From Juglans regia (lineage: Eukaryota; Streptophyta; Magnoliopsida; Fagales; Juglandaceae), in NCBI RefSeq assembly GCF_001411555.2, contig NC_049909.1, positions 6,207,485 to 6,271,484 on the forward strand: a stretch of 64,000 bases of DNA, in the 5' to 3' direction. Of the stretch, positions 11,526-22,722 are shown one piece after another (the first letter of the stretch is position 1; every line of letters begins with the position of its first letter). The notes under the pieces were generated by a model. That model was not told where the DNA came from, made no database searches, and saw only the letters and a list, made by a program, of their open reading frames with translations. A program made the translations under genes and the position numbers.

Positions 11526-14076
11526 TGTAACGCCCAGGTCCCACACGGATCGGAGAGTTACTTCCTAGCACTTAAACTCACATTCCAACAATATAAAAAT
11601 AGACTCCAAATTCCCAATATCATATAGAAAATTCGATTAAACTAATTTCCTCAATATAACCAATTTTCCAAAATACCAAGTCTTCATAACACAATAAAAT
11701 TTCTTAATAAAAAACGACAATACTCATAAAAAACTTCCTATGCTTGAACCACTACACTTAAAACATCTTACCCAATGCCTCATAATCTTGATGCTCAGCT
11801 GAACCATCATAATTTTTGAAAAATATTGTGGAGATAAAGGGGTGAGTTATCAACAACTCAGTAAGCAGAGAGCATATACTAGCATGTAAACATGAGCATT
11901 TATAAAGTTCGGTATGCAGAACAAGACATTTACTTTCAAAATGCAGAAACAACAAATTTGTTACAAAACATCGGAGCGAAATTTTCAGAAAAACAAACTT
12001 GTTCCCAAAAAGAAAATCCATTGTCATTTCCAAACTGAAACATTATAATCATATCATCTCTTAGCATCACATCGGGAAAAATACCACGTTTAACCCCCGT
12101 GGTAGGATTATAAACCACCATTATACTTGTGGTTGGGCCATATTCCATATTTCACCCCCGTGGTAGGGTTATAAACCACCATTATACCCGTGGCTGGGCC
12201 ATATTTCATGTTTCACCCCGTGGTAGGGTTATAAACTACCATTATACCAGTGGCTAGGCCTTAATAGAAACAGAACGGAACATCATCGGAACCAGATCAC
12301 ATTCAAATACAGAATCAGAACTTCATGCCAAGGTTTTCAGATGACACATCATATCAAAACAAAATACTGAATAGCTTCAGATCATTTCACATGTTCGAAA
12401 TAAACAGAGTCCAAAACATCTTCATTTATTCATAAAAAAAATTTTAGATTTTCATATTCACTCCTTTTGCATAGTTCAGAAACAGAATGCGCAAAATTAG
12501 CTCATGTCTACACCAGTCATGATAGAAAATAATTTCTCTTAGATAGAATTTATGCATATGCAGAACCAACATTTAAGGTCGTTTCATATTTCTTTTCAAA
12601 CAAACATGCATATTTTTAAAGTCGACCTCATTTCATTTCTTTTATGCAAAACTAGTATATGAACCTCGCTTACCTGAACTTCTTAGCTTTTTCGGAATTT
12701 TTCCTCAAAAATGTCGAGTCGAATATAAATCGTCACCTATAAAAATAATCACATAATTTCCATAAGTTTTCAATCAATCATGGATTTCGATATTTAATCT
12801 TAAACTTCTAAAATAACCTATTTTAATATCTTAAAACTTAAAACCCTCGTAATCCCAAGATATATCATCACTTCCTAAAAATCTCCAATATTCACCATGA
12901 CCATCTTCAAACTCAAAACACCAATATTCAAACCCGAAACAGTCAACAAATTTCATAGCATAAACCAATCTCACACAAACTTCATCATCAAATCCAACCG
13001 ACCCCCCTTACTCCTCGGACTCAATCCGGCACAACTAACAAATTCACAGTAAATATGAATTAGCGCAGAAATACATTTAAATCTCAAAAGTTCTTTGGGA
13101 AAAATACTTACAATGCTATAATATAATTTTTGAAAGATCACGGAGGTGCTAGAAATGGCAACGCAGCAACAAAACAGTTTGAAATGCACTGTGGCCGTGG
13201 GTCTCAGAAACCCACTTTTGAACGGGTGTAAACGAAGACCCGAGATTGATAGGGTAGGGCCTAGTGATGTCGGTGAAGCTAGTGGTGGTGGTAGTTGGCC
13301 GTGGATGGCAGCGCAAAGGGTGGTTGAAGTGCAAAAATACCCAAAACGGAAATATTAATGGTGGGGCTTCACCGGTGACAGATCGGAGGTGGGGTTGGGT
13401 ACATTGGGTTGCTAGGAGGTCGAGGATGATGTGGTGAGCAGATGGTGGCCGGAGGTGATCGACGGCGGCGCAAGGAGTGCCGCCGCTTGGTGATGCACAT
13501 GGGAGCTAACGGCGGCGTGGTTGGGGCTGAGATTACAGGGAAGTGGTCGCCGGTCGAAGGGGAGGTGAGAGGGAGGGGCGGTGTCGGTCACCGCCGGCGC
13601 ACGACGACGGGATGGGGGAGAAGAGAAACGGATGGAGAGAGGGAGGGGGGCTTGCGGCGCGTGGGAAGCAGGGGAAGAAAAAGAAAAGAAAGAAAGGAAA
13701 AGAAGAAAAAGAAGAAAAAGAAAAGGGGAAAGAGAAAATGTAGGAAAAAAAATGAGGTCCAATAACTTGGGTCACAAAAATGATCAAACGGAAATGATTT
13801 TAAAACAGCAAGTAAAATAAAATAATTCAAACATAATGATTAAAATGAAAATAAATAATTAAACCCAACAATAAGTTAATTTAATATGAAAAACAATTTA
13901 AATGTATTACAATAATCAACTATAAGAAAGCACTTCAGAATAATTTTCACAAAATTAAAATCATAAAAATAAATCCACTAAAAAATCCAACCAATTTTAA
14001 AACAAGAGAATAAATTTTTAAATTAATAACAAATAACCTTTCAATTAAAAAATACACTAAAATACGGGGTGTTACA
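11526..14076 (-). repeat. Solo LTR B, Tekay-like, 2.55 kb, nested in A1, antisense
   Basis: The ends are TGTAACGCCCAGG and CGGGGTGTTACA, with a perfect target duplication CCCGT (11521-11525 and 14077-14081). The insert sits in family A sequence, which reads continuously across the site when B is skipped. Reverse-complement similarity to the 5' LTR of element F is clear in several blocks: the terminal ACTCTCCG...GGGCGTTACA, the TACTGAGTTGTTGATAACTCACC block (about 11835), the GGCCCAACCACGGGT-type minisatellite and the AAGCTAAGAAGTTCAGGTAAG block (about 12670). No internal domains are present. Confidence 0.9.
12091..12262. repeat. Minisatellite of about 61 bp, three units, in LTR B
   Basis: CCGTGGTAGGRTTATAAAC recurs at 12097, 12158 and 12218, each copy followed by ACCATTATAC and a GTGGYTGGGCCATA stretch. 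The unit is a doubled form of the 30-bp repeat in the LTR of element F (59649-59797), read on the other strand. Confidence 0.85.
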
Positions 14077-15399
14077 CCCGTTCATTATAATTAATATGCA
14101 ATGTATCCTAATATGCAACTAGCAGTAGTATGCAATAATCACAGTGGAAATAAGCGTGATAAAAATAATTGATGCCAGAATGAACTAAACATCCCAATGA
14201 TTTATAAACCATAAATAGGTACTTCCTCCCTTAAGAGGTGCACTTGAGTTCAACATAATGTGGGAGATAGAAGCTCTATAAAACTGAATCTACATAGCCA
14301 GACTAGCTCTCGCATCTGCTGTATAGTATATAAAGCCGTTGCTACAAAAGTTCAAATCAAATCCAGCCTCCTTTCCAAATCAGGCTCCTCCTCAGCCATT
14401 TGAAGCCAGCAGTTCATCATGCTCATCGTATGCTCGTCCTGACACAACCATCACCATTCCGGAGGGAATGGTAGTGGGTCCACAACGGTGATATTTACTT
14501 GAAATTTCAGTAAATTAAACAACCAACTTGCACAGAGACAAGCTATGCATTATTAATGATAAACATAAGATGCATGCAGAAAAAATCTATATTTGTCTCC
14601 CATCCAGGTTTCTCAACATTTTTCAGAAAAACTTTCATGAACATTTTCTTTAATAGAACATTTTTCACTTTCTCATTTCAAAAACCTGATATTTCAAAAG
14701 AAAACATTTTATACCTCATTACTTTCAGAAACATAACATTTCATCTTTATTAAAGCCATCATTAACATAATGTATGGCATCATGACAGTTTCACGTGTGC
14801 ATTGTGAGTACTTGGTATGACCGTAGTACAACTCACGTTGAGATTACATTATCTGTAGTCTCGTTCTCAATGCATTGGTAACATAATATAACATCATAAT
14901 ATCATAACATATATACTCACCAGCCTTAGGTCTCATAACATTTGACTTCGCTCCGGTGTTCTTTAAAAAGAACTCATTCAAAACCCGTTGATTGTTCTTT
15001 GTCAACCCAGGGATTACCACTCCATTCTGAAACACTCTAGAGTGAACAGAGAAGTTCCACTAGGATAATTCATCATCCTAGCCTTTGGGGTCGTGATAAA
15101 AATTAATTTTATACATTGCTTGAATAAAATTATTTCATGACATGTGCATATGTAGTGAGCTTCATATGAAAATGACATTTATATGCAATATGCTAAAAAT
15201 AGTGAGACTTTCATATGTCATGTAAGCAAGTAATGAAATACTCAATGTATCATATAACATTTCATGCTAAAATGACATTACATTCAAACGATAATCACGA
15301 TATAGTAAACTAGAAATCTAAGATAAGAAAATTACATTTAAATATTATAATTAAAACATCACAATTGTTCAAATGTTGCATTAAGTCATAATAAGTCAA

Positions 15400-15659
15400 A
15401 AGACATAAAATAAGAATATAAGTTCTAAGTTGCTGGTGGCATAAACTTCTGGAACGTCTTTAACTGCATATGTTCAAACATTTTTTGGGATTGAATTTCC
15501 AGCTTCTTCTGCATGTTTTGTTCTAATCATGCCTCCATATCCGCTACCTAATGTAATTGAGCCTCAAACTCTCGTTGCTTGGACCTCAACTATTCTATCT
15601 TAAGCTTTACTTCCTCTAAATCCCAAGAGTTGTTATTCGATCTTACTTGAGAAGAGAAT
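15400..15659 (-). pseudogene. CACTA second ORF, coiled-coil C-terminal part
   Basis: On the minus strand from 15659 the frame reads SSQVRSNNNSWDLEEVKLKIE, stop, LRSKQREFEAQLH, and later LEQNMQKKLEIQSQKMFEHM, ending PPAT and a stop near 15440. Heptad-like Leu/Gln/Glu-rich sequence of this kind ends plant CACTA second ORFs, whose product is thought to bind subterminal repeats and help the transposase. It directly continues the part at 22723-23990 in the same frame once element G is skipped. Three stops before the end mark it as dead. Confidence 0.65.
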
Positions 15660-16496
15660 TGATGGGAACCAAGGTGGGCCTACTCTTAAAGATCCTTTGC
15701 AAGTTCCAGATAGGCCAATTACAAGATCAAGGGCCAAGAAGATCAAGGAAGCAATGCAAGGATTGGTACAATCCAGTTGGGATGAAGCCAGTAAGAGCCC
15801 AACACTCAAGATGGGTCTGAAAGAAGGAGAACCAATTTTGATACACTTGATTCAAGCTGTGGAAGACATAACTTAGAGATATGGCCTATTATTGTAGGAG
15901 GCTTCCAATTTGGTTAAATGATTTATTTTATAAGTTTAGAATAAGTAGGCTTGAAGATGCTTGGCCTATATGTCTTATTTCTTATGAACTATGTTTTTTG
16001 GGAATGCCTTGTATTTTGGCCAATGGCTTATTTGAAAAGTTACTTTTTAGGAACTAGAGTTTCATCAATTTAATTTAGGGTTACTGTAGCCGCGCGTATT
16101 GTAGCCGGTACTATTCATCAAGGGTTATTTTGGGTAGAAGAGACTTTATTTTATCTAGGGTTTTGATTAGGGTTGGGTTTAAAAGCTCTTTGTAGCCTCA
16201 TTTGAAGGGTTAGACAATATTGAATTTTATTTGTGAGTTGAGTTTTTTCCTCTTGTTCTTGATTGAACTCTTGAACTTATCAAAAGTAAATCACAACCTT
16301 TGTGGCGTTCCTCCTTTGTAATCTGGGTTCTTGAGATGGGTTCTTCAACGGGTCTAGATTTTAATATAATCTAGGTTCTTGAAACAAGTTCCCATCGGGT
16401 CTAGGTTCTCCATCCGTTGACGTGATTTTGGCTTTCTTGGGGTGTTTTCAAATTGATTGTGGATTCAAGGGAATTCATTCCTGCGGGTTCATATCA
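15660..16496 (+). repeat. 5' LTR of element G
   Basis: 837 bp, TGATGG...ATATCA. Its first 216 bases are the copy of the pol C-terminal codons found in the 3' LTR and end at the equivalent stop (about 15875). Confidence 0.93.
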
Positions 16497-16498
16497 TT

Positions 16499-16510
16499 TG
16501 GTATCAGAGC
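16499..16510 (+). promoter_or_regulatory. Primer-binding site of element G
   Basis: TGGTATCAGAGC, two bases after the LTR end; it is complementary to the 3' end of plant initiator methionine tRNA, which primes minus-strand synthesis. Confidence 0.9.
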
Positions 16511-17282
16511 AAGGTTTTCAATCAGGTCTATCTTTTATTTCTTCATATTTAATTCTAGGGCTTCATTGTTCTAGGATTGATTACAAAAAAAAAAAAACAA
16601 AATAGTTGTGGCTAGCAGATTTCTTCACTATTGTTAGGGTTGCTAAAATTCATTGTTCTAGGGTTTATGTTGGCTGAAATCTCTTGTTCTAGGTGTCGTA
16701 TATCACTTGCCCTAGGGTTTTTGAGTTATTGTTAGGGTTTTCTCAATTGTTTATTCTTGATTCTGATCAAATCAATTGGTGAAAAGAAAAGAAAAAAAAA
16801 ATCGTGAAAAAAAAAAAAAGAAAAAAAAAATTCGAGATTTTTTCTTGAGCCTTATCATCAAAGGGGGTGCATACATTATTCTAGTTGGTATCTTGTCTTA
16901 TAGTTACTGTTTCATTTGTATAATTTCCTTGATTCACGTGCCTTTTTTTTTTCATTCATTCCGTGTTTCTCTTGTTCTTGTTTCTTGGCCTAATTACTAG
17001 TTGGGATAAAACAAGGTTGATTTGTTTTGATTGAGTCAATTAGTTCTTAAAGAACTTGAGTGGGAAAACTCTTGAGATAAGAGGCAAGAGAGTGTGAGAC
17101 TATTATCGGAAAAAGCCAATTAAAAGTGAAACACAAGTGGAGTGTCATTATTCGAGTGTAAACATGTAAGGGAGTGTGTGAGGTTTCCTTTTTTTTGCCA
17201 CTAACATTCTTTTGTGTAGCACCTGATAATATCTCATTGGAGTAGTGCATAACCAAGGGGGAGAGCAGATAACTCATCCTTT
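16511..17282 (+). other. Untranslated leader of element G
   Basis: Non-coding leader between primer-binding site and gag. It contains repeated GTTCTAGG/CTAGGGTTT words and an A-rich run (about 16785-16830). No ORF of interest. Confidence 0.7.
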
Positions 17283-18704
17283 GTGTTGCAAGCCATGCAA
17301 CAACAGTTTGAGCGGTTGAACTTGGTGTTGGGTGAAGTGAGGGATAGGATGGATTATCAAGAAGCAGCAATTAGAAATCTACAAGGTGGGAGGGATAGGA
17401 GGCGACGTGAGCATAGAGTTGAAAATCAGTATGAGAATGAAGGAGATGGTGAGGATGAGGAAGACTTAGCATTTGACGTTGGGTCGGGTAGAAATAGAAG
17501 AGTTAGGCATGAAAGAGGACTTGAGGGGAATCTAAGGGGTCGGGATGGTGTAGATAGAGACCTTGGTAGCATTAAAATGAAAATACCATCTTTCCAAGGT
17601 AGAACTGACCCTGAGGTTTATCTAGAGTGGGAGAAAAAAATTGAGTTGGTGTTTGATTGCCATAATTACTCTGAGGAGAAGAAAGTGAAGTTGCCGGTAA
17701 TTGAGTTCACTGATTATGCTATTATTTGGTGGGATCAATTAGTGACCAATAGGAGGAGGAATTATGAGAGGCCTATAGAGACATGGGGAGAGTTGAAAGC
17801 TCTCATGAGGCGGAGATTTGTTCCTAGCCATTACTATAGAGACCTTTACCGGAAATTACAAAATCTTACACAGGGGTCTAGGAGTGTGGAGGATTACCAT
17901 AAGGAGATGGAGGTGGCGATGATTCGGGCTAATGTAGAGGAGGACCGAGAGGCCACCATGGCTAGATTTTTGAGCGGTTTGAATAGGGACATAGCCAATG
18001 TAATTGAATTGCAGCATTATGTGGAGATAGTGAACATGGTGCACATGGCTATGAAGGTGGAGAGGCAATTAAAGAGAAAAGGGACAGCAAGGTACACTTC
18101 GGTTTCTAGCACTACTTGGAAATCAAAATGGGATAGGAATGATCCAGCTGAAGCAAAGAGAAAGACCGAACCACCTAAGGGAAAAGATGAGGGAACTAGC
18201 AACAAACCCAAGGTAGAATCCCAACCTTCACGGAATAGAGATATTAAATGTTTTAAGTGTTTGGGTTCAGGGCACATTGCTTCTCAATGTCCAAATAGGA
18301 GGGTGATGATTATGCGTGACAATGAGGAGGTGATGACTGAGAGTGAGGATGATAGTGATGAGGTGCCCGAGTTGGTTGATGCTAGTGATGATGGAGTGGT
18401 ATACCCTGTGATAGGTGAGTCTCTTGTTGCCAGGCGTGCTCTCAATGCACACATTAAGGTGGATGATGCAGAGCAACAGAGAGAGAACATTTTCCGTACT
18501 AGATGCCATGTCAACAATAAGGTATGTAGCATGATCATTGATGGGGAGAGTTGTACTAATGTGGCTAGCACTACTTTGGTTGAGAAATTGAATTTACCAA
18601 CCTTAAAACACTCTAGACCATACAAATTGCAGTGGTTGAATGATTGTGGAGAGATTATGGTGAATAAACAAGTGTTAGTTACTTTTTCTATTGGGAAGTA
18701 TTAG
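17283..18704 (+). pseudogene. Element G Gag and start of protease, ends at premature stop
   Basis: 473 codons. After an acidic N-terminus, the capsid-type Retrotrans_gag region spans about residues 100-260 (IPSFQGRTDPEVYLEWEKK, WWDQLV, MRRRFVPSHYYRDL, LQNLTQGSRSVEDYHKEME). The zinc knuckle CFKCLGSGHIASQC lies at about residues 325-338 and supports RNA binding. Protease starts with CSMIIDGESCTNVAS at about residue 417. Related CRM-type elements usually read IIDGGSCTNVAS, so one glycine is changed beside the catalytic aspartate. The frame ends at TAG (18702-18704) where relatives read through, so this looks like a nonsense mutation. The following frame (18711) is the same, which supports that. 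Confidence 0.85.
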
Positions 18705-18710
18705 GATGAG

Positions 18711-19130
18711 GTGCTTTGTGATGTTGTGTCTATGCATGCGGGCCATATTTTGTTGGGGAGGCTGTGGCAGTATAATAGGAGAGTGACACATGATGGGTTC
18801 AAGAACATGTACAGCTTTGAAAAGCAAGGCAAAACAATTAAGCTTGCTCCTTTAACTCCAAGCCAAGTCTATGAGGACCAACTGAAATTGAAAAGTGAGG
18901 TTGCTCAAAAAAGAAAGAGTGAAAATGAGAGTGATCAAAAGAGAAAGAGTGAAAATGAGAGTGATCAAAAAAGAAAGAGTGAAAAAGAGATTGAGCAAAA
19001 AAGAAAGAGTGAAAATGAAAATGAGCATAAAAGAAAGAGTGAAAAAGAAAGTAGAGAGGTGGCTGAGAGTAAAGAAAAAAGAGTGGAGCCACGAGACAAA
19101 AAAGAAAGAGAGTCTGCCGAGAGAAAATGA
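18711..19130 (+). pseudogene. Element G protease end and lysine-rich linker
   Basis: Same frame as gag, after the stop. The protease end shows DVVSMHAGHILLGRLWQYNRR, where relatives read the conserved LLGRPWQ, and HDGFKNMYSF. A highly charged linker rich in Lys, Arg, Ser and Glu follows, built from five 30-bp repeats, before a TGA at 19128-19130. In related elements this linker joins protease to reverse transcriptase in one polyprotein, and the frame here reopens in the same register at 19140, so the TGA is best read as a second nonsense mutation. Confidence 0.8.
18905..19054 (+). repeat. 30-bp coding tandem repeat, five units, in protease-RT linker
   Basis: Units start at 18905, 18935, 18965, 18995 and 19025 and encode a decapeptide close to QKRKSENESD. 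The 30-bp length keeps the frame, so unit number can change without breaking pol. Confidence 0.9.
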
Positions 19131-19139
19131 AAGGCAAAA

Positions 19140-20867
19140 TTGAGTTTCTACGCAAGAGAGAGTGAGGTTAAGAGGGCTTTTTTCGCAGATCGCCCTATGA
19201 TTTTTCTTGTCTATAAAGAGTCTTATCTTACTCTTGATGAAACTAACCAGTCTCTTCCTAGTTTTGTTGTTTCTTTGTTGCAGGAGTTTGAGGATGTATT
19301 CCCGGATGAGATGCCAAATGAGTTGCCACCCATTAGAGGCATTGAGCACCAAATTGATTTTGTGCCTGGGGCTGCTATTCCAAACCGAGCAGCTTATAGG
19401 AGTAATCTAGAGGAGACAAAGGAGCTTCAGAGGCAAGTTGAGGATTTGATGAGCAAGGGGTACGTGAGGGAGAGCATGAGCCCTTGTGTAGTACCAGTGC
19501 TACTAGTGCCAAAGAAGGATGAGACGTGGAGGATGTGCATTGATTGTAGGGCGATCAACAATATCACGGTAAAGTATCGCCATCCCATTCCTAGATTGGA
19601 TGATATGCTTGATGAATTGCATGGCTCATGTATTTTCAGTAAAATTGATCTTAAAAGTGGGTACCACCAAATTAGAATGAAAGAGGGTGATGAATGGAAA
19701 ACTGCTTTTAAGACTAAGTATGAGCTTTATGAATGGTTGGTTATGCCATTTGGACTTACAAATGCGCCCAGTACTTTCATGAGATTAATGAACCATGTCC
19801 TACGTGCATTTATAGGCAAGTTTGTGGTTGTGTACTTTGATGATATCTTAGTGTACAACAAGAACTTAAATGAACATATTGAGCATTTGAGATATGTGTT
19901 TGATGTGTTGAGATGTGAAAAGTTGTATGCTAATTTCAAGAAATGTGCCTTTTGCATGGAAAAAGTTATTTTTCTTGATTATGTTGTTAGTACAAAGGGT
20001 ATTGAGGTGGATGAAGAGAAAGTCAAGGCCATCAAGGAGTGGCCAATGCCAAAAAGCATCACTGAGGTAAGAAGCTTTCATGGCTTAGCTAGCTTTTATC
20101 GGCGTTTTGTTAAAGACTTCAGCACCATTGCTGCACCACTCACTGAGGTAATTAAAAAGAATGTTGGGTTTCATTGCGGGGCTAATCAAGAGAATGCTTT
20201 TGCCACTATTAAAGAAAGGTTGTGCTCTGCACCTGTGTTAGCATTACCTGATTTTAACAAAGCTTTTGAGATTGAATGTGATGCCTCAGGAATAGGGATT
20301 GGAGCCATTTTGATGCAGGATAGGCGGTCCATAGCTTTCTACAGTGAAAAGTTAAATGGGGCATCCCTGAACTACCCTACTTATGACAAAGATCTTTATG
20401 CTCTTATTCGTGCATTAGAGACTTGGCAGCACTACCTATGGCCAAGGGAATTTGTGATCCACACCGATCATGAATCATTGAAGCATCTCAAGGATCAAGG
20501 TAAGTTGAATAAAAGGCATGCTAGATGGATGGAATACATTGAGATCTTTCCCTATGTCATCCGTTACAAGCAAGGTAAGGAGAACATTGTTGCTGATGCT
20601 CTATCTCGGAGGTATGTACTTCTTACTTCTATGAGTGCTAAAATGCTTGGGTTTGAATATGTGAAAGACATGTATACCGATGACACTGATTTTTCTAATG
20701 TGTATGTGGCATGTGATAAGGCGGTATTTGGTAAGTTTTATAAGCATGATGGTTATTTGTTTAAAGAAAGCAAACTTTGTCTGCCAAATTGTTCTATGTG
20801 TGAGTTATTGGTGCGTGAGGCACATGGTGGGGGATTAATGGGACACTTTGTGTTAAGAAAACTTTAG
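19140..20867 (+). pseudogene. Element G reverse transcriptase, RNase H and start of integrase
   Basis: 575 codons in the gag frame. Reverse transcriptase covers about residues 90-270: [19 protein letters not shown], then [15 protein letters not shown], then [16 protein letters not shown], and the catalytic [12 protein letters not shown]. RNase H follows (about 370-490) with [15 protein letters not shown] and [13 protein letters not shown], ending [11 protein letters not shown]. The chain enters the integrase zinc domain ([14 protein letters not shown]) and then ends because one base is missing near 20848; the next frame (from about 20850) carries straight on. The core motifs look intact, so inactivation is by frameshift and upstream stops rather than catalytic decay. 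Confidence 0.9.
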
Positions 20868-22108
20868 ACATTTTGCATGAACATTTCTTTGGGCCTAAGA
20901 TGAAGAGAGATGTTAACCGTATTTGTGGAAGGTGCATTACATGTAGAAAGGCCAAATCTAAGGTTTTGCCACATGGGTTATATACACCCTTACCCATTCC
21001 TAGTGAGCCATGGGTAGACATATCTATGGACTTTGTTTTGGGGCTGCCTAGGATCAAAAGTGGTAGAGATTCTATTTTTGTGGTTGTGGATAGATTTAGT
21101 AAGATGGTACATTTCATTCCATGCCATAAAACAGATGATGCCACAAATATAACTGACTTGTTTTTTCGGGAGATAGTGCGACTCCATGGTGTACCTAGGA
21201 GTATTGTTTCTAATAGGGATGTTAAATTACTTAGCTACTTTTGGAATGTGTTGTGGGGGAAATTGGGTACTAAGCTCTTATTTTCCACTACTTGTCATCC
21301 GCAGACTGATGGTCAAACTGAAGTAGTTGATAGGACTTTAACTCAGCTTTTACGCACTGTTGTTCATAAGAATTTAAAAACTTGGGAGGATTGTTTGCCA
21401 TTTATAGAGTTTGCATATAATAGGACGATGCATACTACTATTTCATACTCTCATTTTGAAATTGTTTATAGATTTAATCCACTTACTCCTTTGGATTTGA
21501 TGCCTTTACCTGTTGATGGCAGAAGTAGTTTGGATGGACAAAAGAAGGCGAAGTTGGAGAAGTCACTTCATGAGAGGTTACGGCTTCAAATTGCCCAAAA
21601 GAATGAAAGGGTTGCTTCCCAAGCCAATAAAGGGAGAAGGCGTGTTATCTTTGAACCAGGAGATTGGGTTTGGGTTCACATGCGCAAAGAAAGATTTCCA
21701 GCCCATAGAAGGACTAAGTTGCATCCTTGAGGAGATGGACCTTTCCAAATTCTTGAGAAAATTAATGACAATGCATATAAAGTGGATCTTCCAGGTGAGT
21801 ATAATGTTTCTGCCACTTTCAATATTTCTGATCTTTCTCCTTTTGATATAGGTGAAGATTCGAGGTCGAATCCTTTTGAAGAGAGGGGGAATGATGGGAA
21901 CCAAGGTGGGCCTACTCTTAAAGATCCTTTGCAAGCTTCAAATGGGCCAATTACAAGATCAAGGGCCAAGAAGATCAAGGAAGCAATGCAAGGATTGGTG
22001 CAATCTAGTTGGGATGAAGCCAGCAAGAGCCCAACACTCAAGATGGGTCTGAAAGAAGGAGAACCAGTTTTGATACACTTGATTCAAGCTGTGGAAGACA
22101 TGACTTAG
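20850..22108 (+). pseudogene. Element G integrase with CRM-type C-terminus running into 3' LTR
   Basis: After the frameshift the integrase continues with [10 protein letters not shown] and the cysteine pair [11 protein letters not shown], then the core aspartates in [12 protein letters not shown] and SNRDVKLLS and the glutamate in [18 protein letters not shown] at 21728 interrupts [11 protein letters not shown]...LHP from GDGPFQILEKINDNAYKVDLP, both in the same frame. The tail holds a basic PITRSRAKKIKEA motif and stops at 22106-22108, inside the LTR that begins at 21892. Overlap of pol and 3' LTR is a known trait of CRM chromoviruses, whose C-terminus is thought to steer integration to centromeric chromatin; the targeting role here is inference. 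Confidence 0.85.
21878..21891 (+). promoter_or_regulatory. Polypurine tract of element G
   Basis: GAAGAGAGGGGGAA lies directly before the 3' LTR start and lies within the pol frame. It is the expected primer for plus-strand synthesis. Confidence 0.85.
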
Positions 22109-22722
22109 AGATATGGCCTATTATTGTAGGAGGCTTCCAATTTGGTTAAATGATTTATTTTATAAGTTTAGAATAAGTGGGCTTGAAGATGCTTGGCCCA
22201 TATGTCTTATTTCTTATGAACTATGTTTTTGGGCCTTGTATTTTGGCCAAGGGCTTATTTGAAAAGTTACTTTTTAGGAACTAGGGTTTCATCAATTTAA
22301 TGTAGGGTTTCTGTAGCCGCGCGTACTGTAGCCGGTACTGTTCATCAAGGGTTATTTTGGGTAAAAGGGGCTTTATTTTGTCTAGGGTTTTGATTAGGAA
22401 TGGGTTTAAAAACTCTTTGTAGCCTCATTTGAAGGGTTAGACAATATTGAATTTTATTTGTGAGTTGAGTTTTCTCCTCTTGTTCTTGATTGAACTCTTG
22501 AACTTATCAAAGGTAAATCACAACCTTTGTGGCTTTCCTCATTTGTAATCTGGGTTATTAAGACGGGTTCTTCAACGGGTCTAGATTTTAATATAATCTA
22601 GGTTCTTGAAACAAGTTCTCATCGGGCTAGGTTCTCCATCCGTTGACTTGATTTTGACTTTCTTGGGGTGTTTTCAAATTGATTGTAGGTTCAAGGGAAT
22701 TCAATCCCGCGGGTTCATATCA
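21892..22722 (+). repeat. 3' LTR of element G
   Basis: 831 bp, TGATGG...ATATCA. It carries the last 72 or so pol codons and differs from the 5' copy at about 38 positions by eye plus small indels. Confidence 0.93.

Larger units (their letters stand above)
11445..15361 (-). mobile_element. Solo LTR A1 (chromovirus family A), antisense, split by solo LTR B
   Basis: The left end TGTGACGCCCCCAACC matches the ends at 34647, 47813 and 50119. The match to those copies resumes at 14082, directly after solo LTR B (ATGCAACTAGCAG, 'GTAGTGGGTCCACAA', 'TTACCACTCCATT', 'TAGCCTTTGGGGTCGTGA'). A likely right end ...AAAACATCA at 15361 is followed by CAATT, identical to the five bases before the left end (11440-11444). 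That gives a solo LTR of about 1.36 kb without the insert, shorter than A4 (4.1 kb). The CAATT duplication supports the right end, but an internally deleted copy is possible. Confidence 0.65.
15660..22722 (+). mobile_element. Element G: CRM-like chromovirus (Ty3/gypsy), 7.06 kb, full-length structure
   Basis: LTRs at 15660-16496 (837 bp) and 21892-22722 (831 bp) start TGATGGGAACC and end TTCATATCA. The flanking duplication AGAAT is perfect (15655-15659 and 22723-22727). A primer-binding site TGGTATCAGAGC follows the 5' LTR and a polypurine tract precedes the 3' LTR. Gag, protease, reverse transcriptase, RNase H and integrase occur in gypsy order. The pol ORF continues about 72 codons into the 3' LTR, as described for CRM-type plant chromoviruses. 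By eye the LTRs differ at about 38 of some 830 aligned positions. Stops at 18702, 19128 and 21728 and a frameshift near 20848 make it non-autonomous now. Confidence 0.93.
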
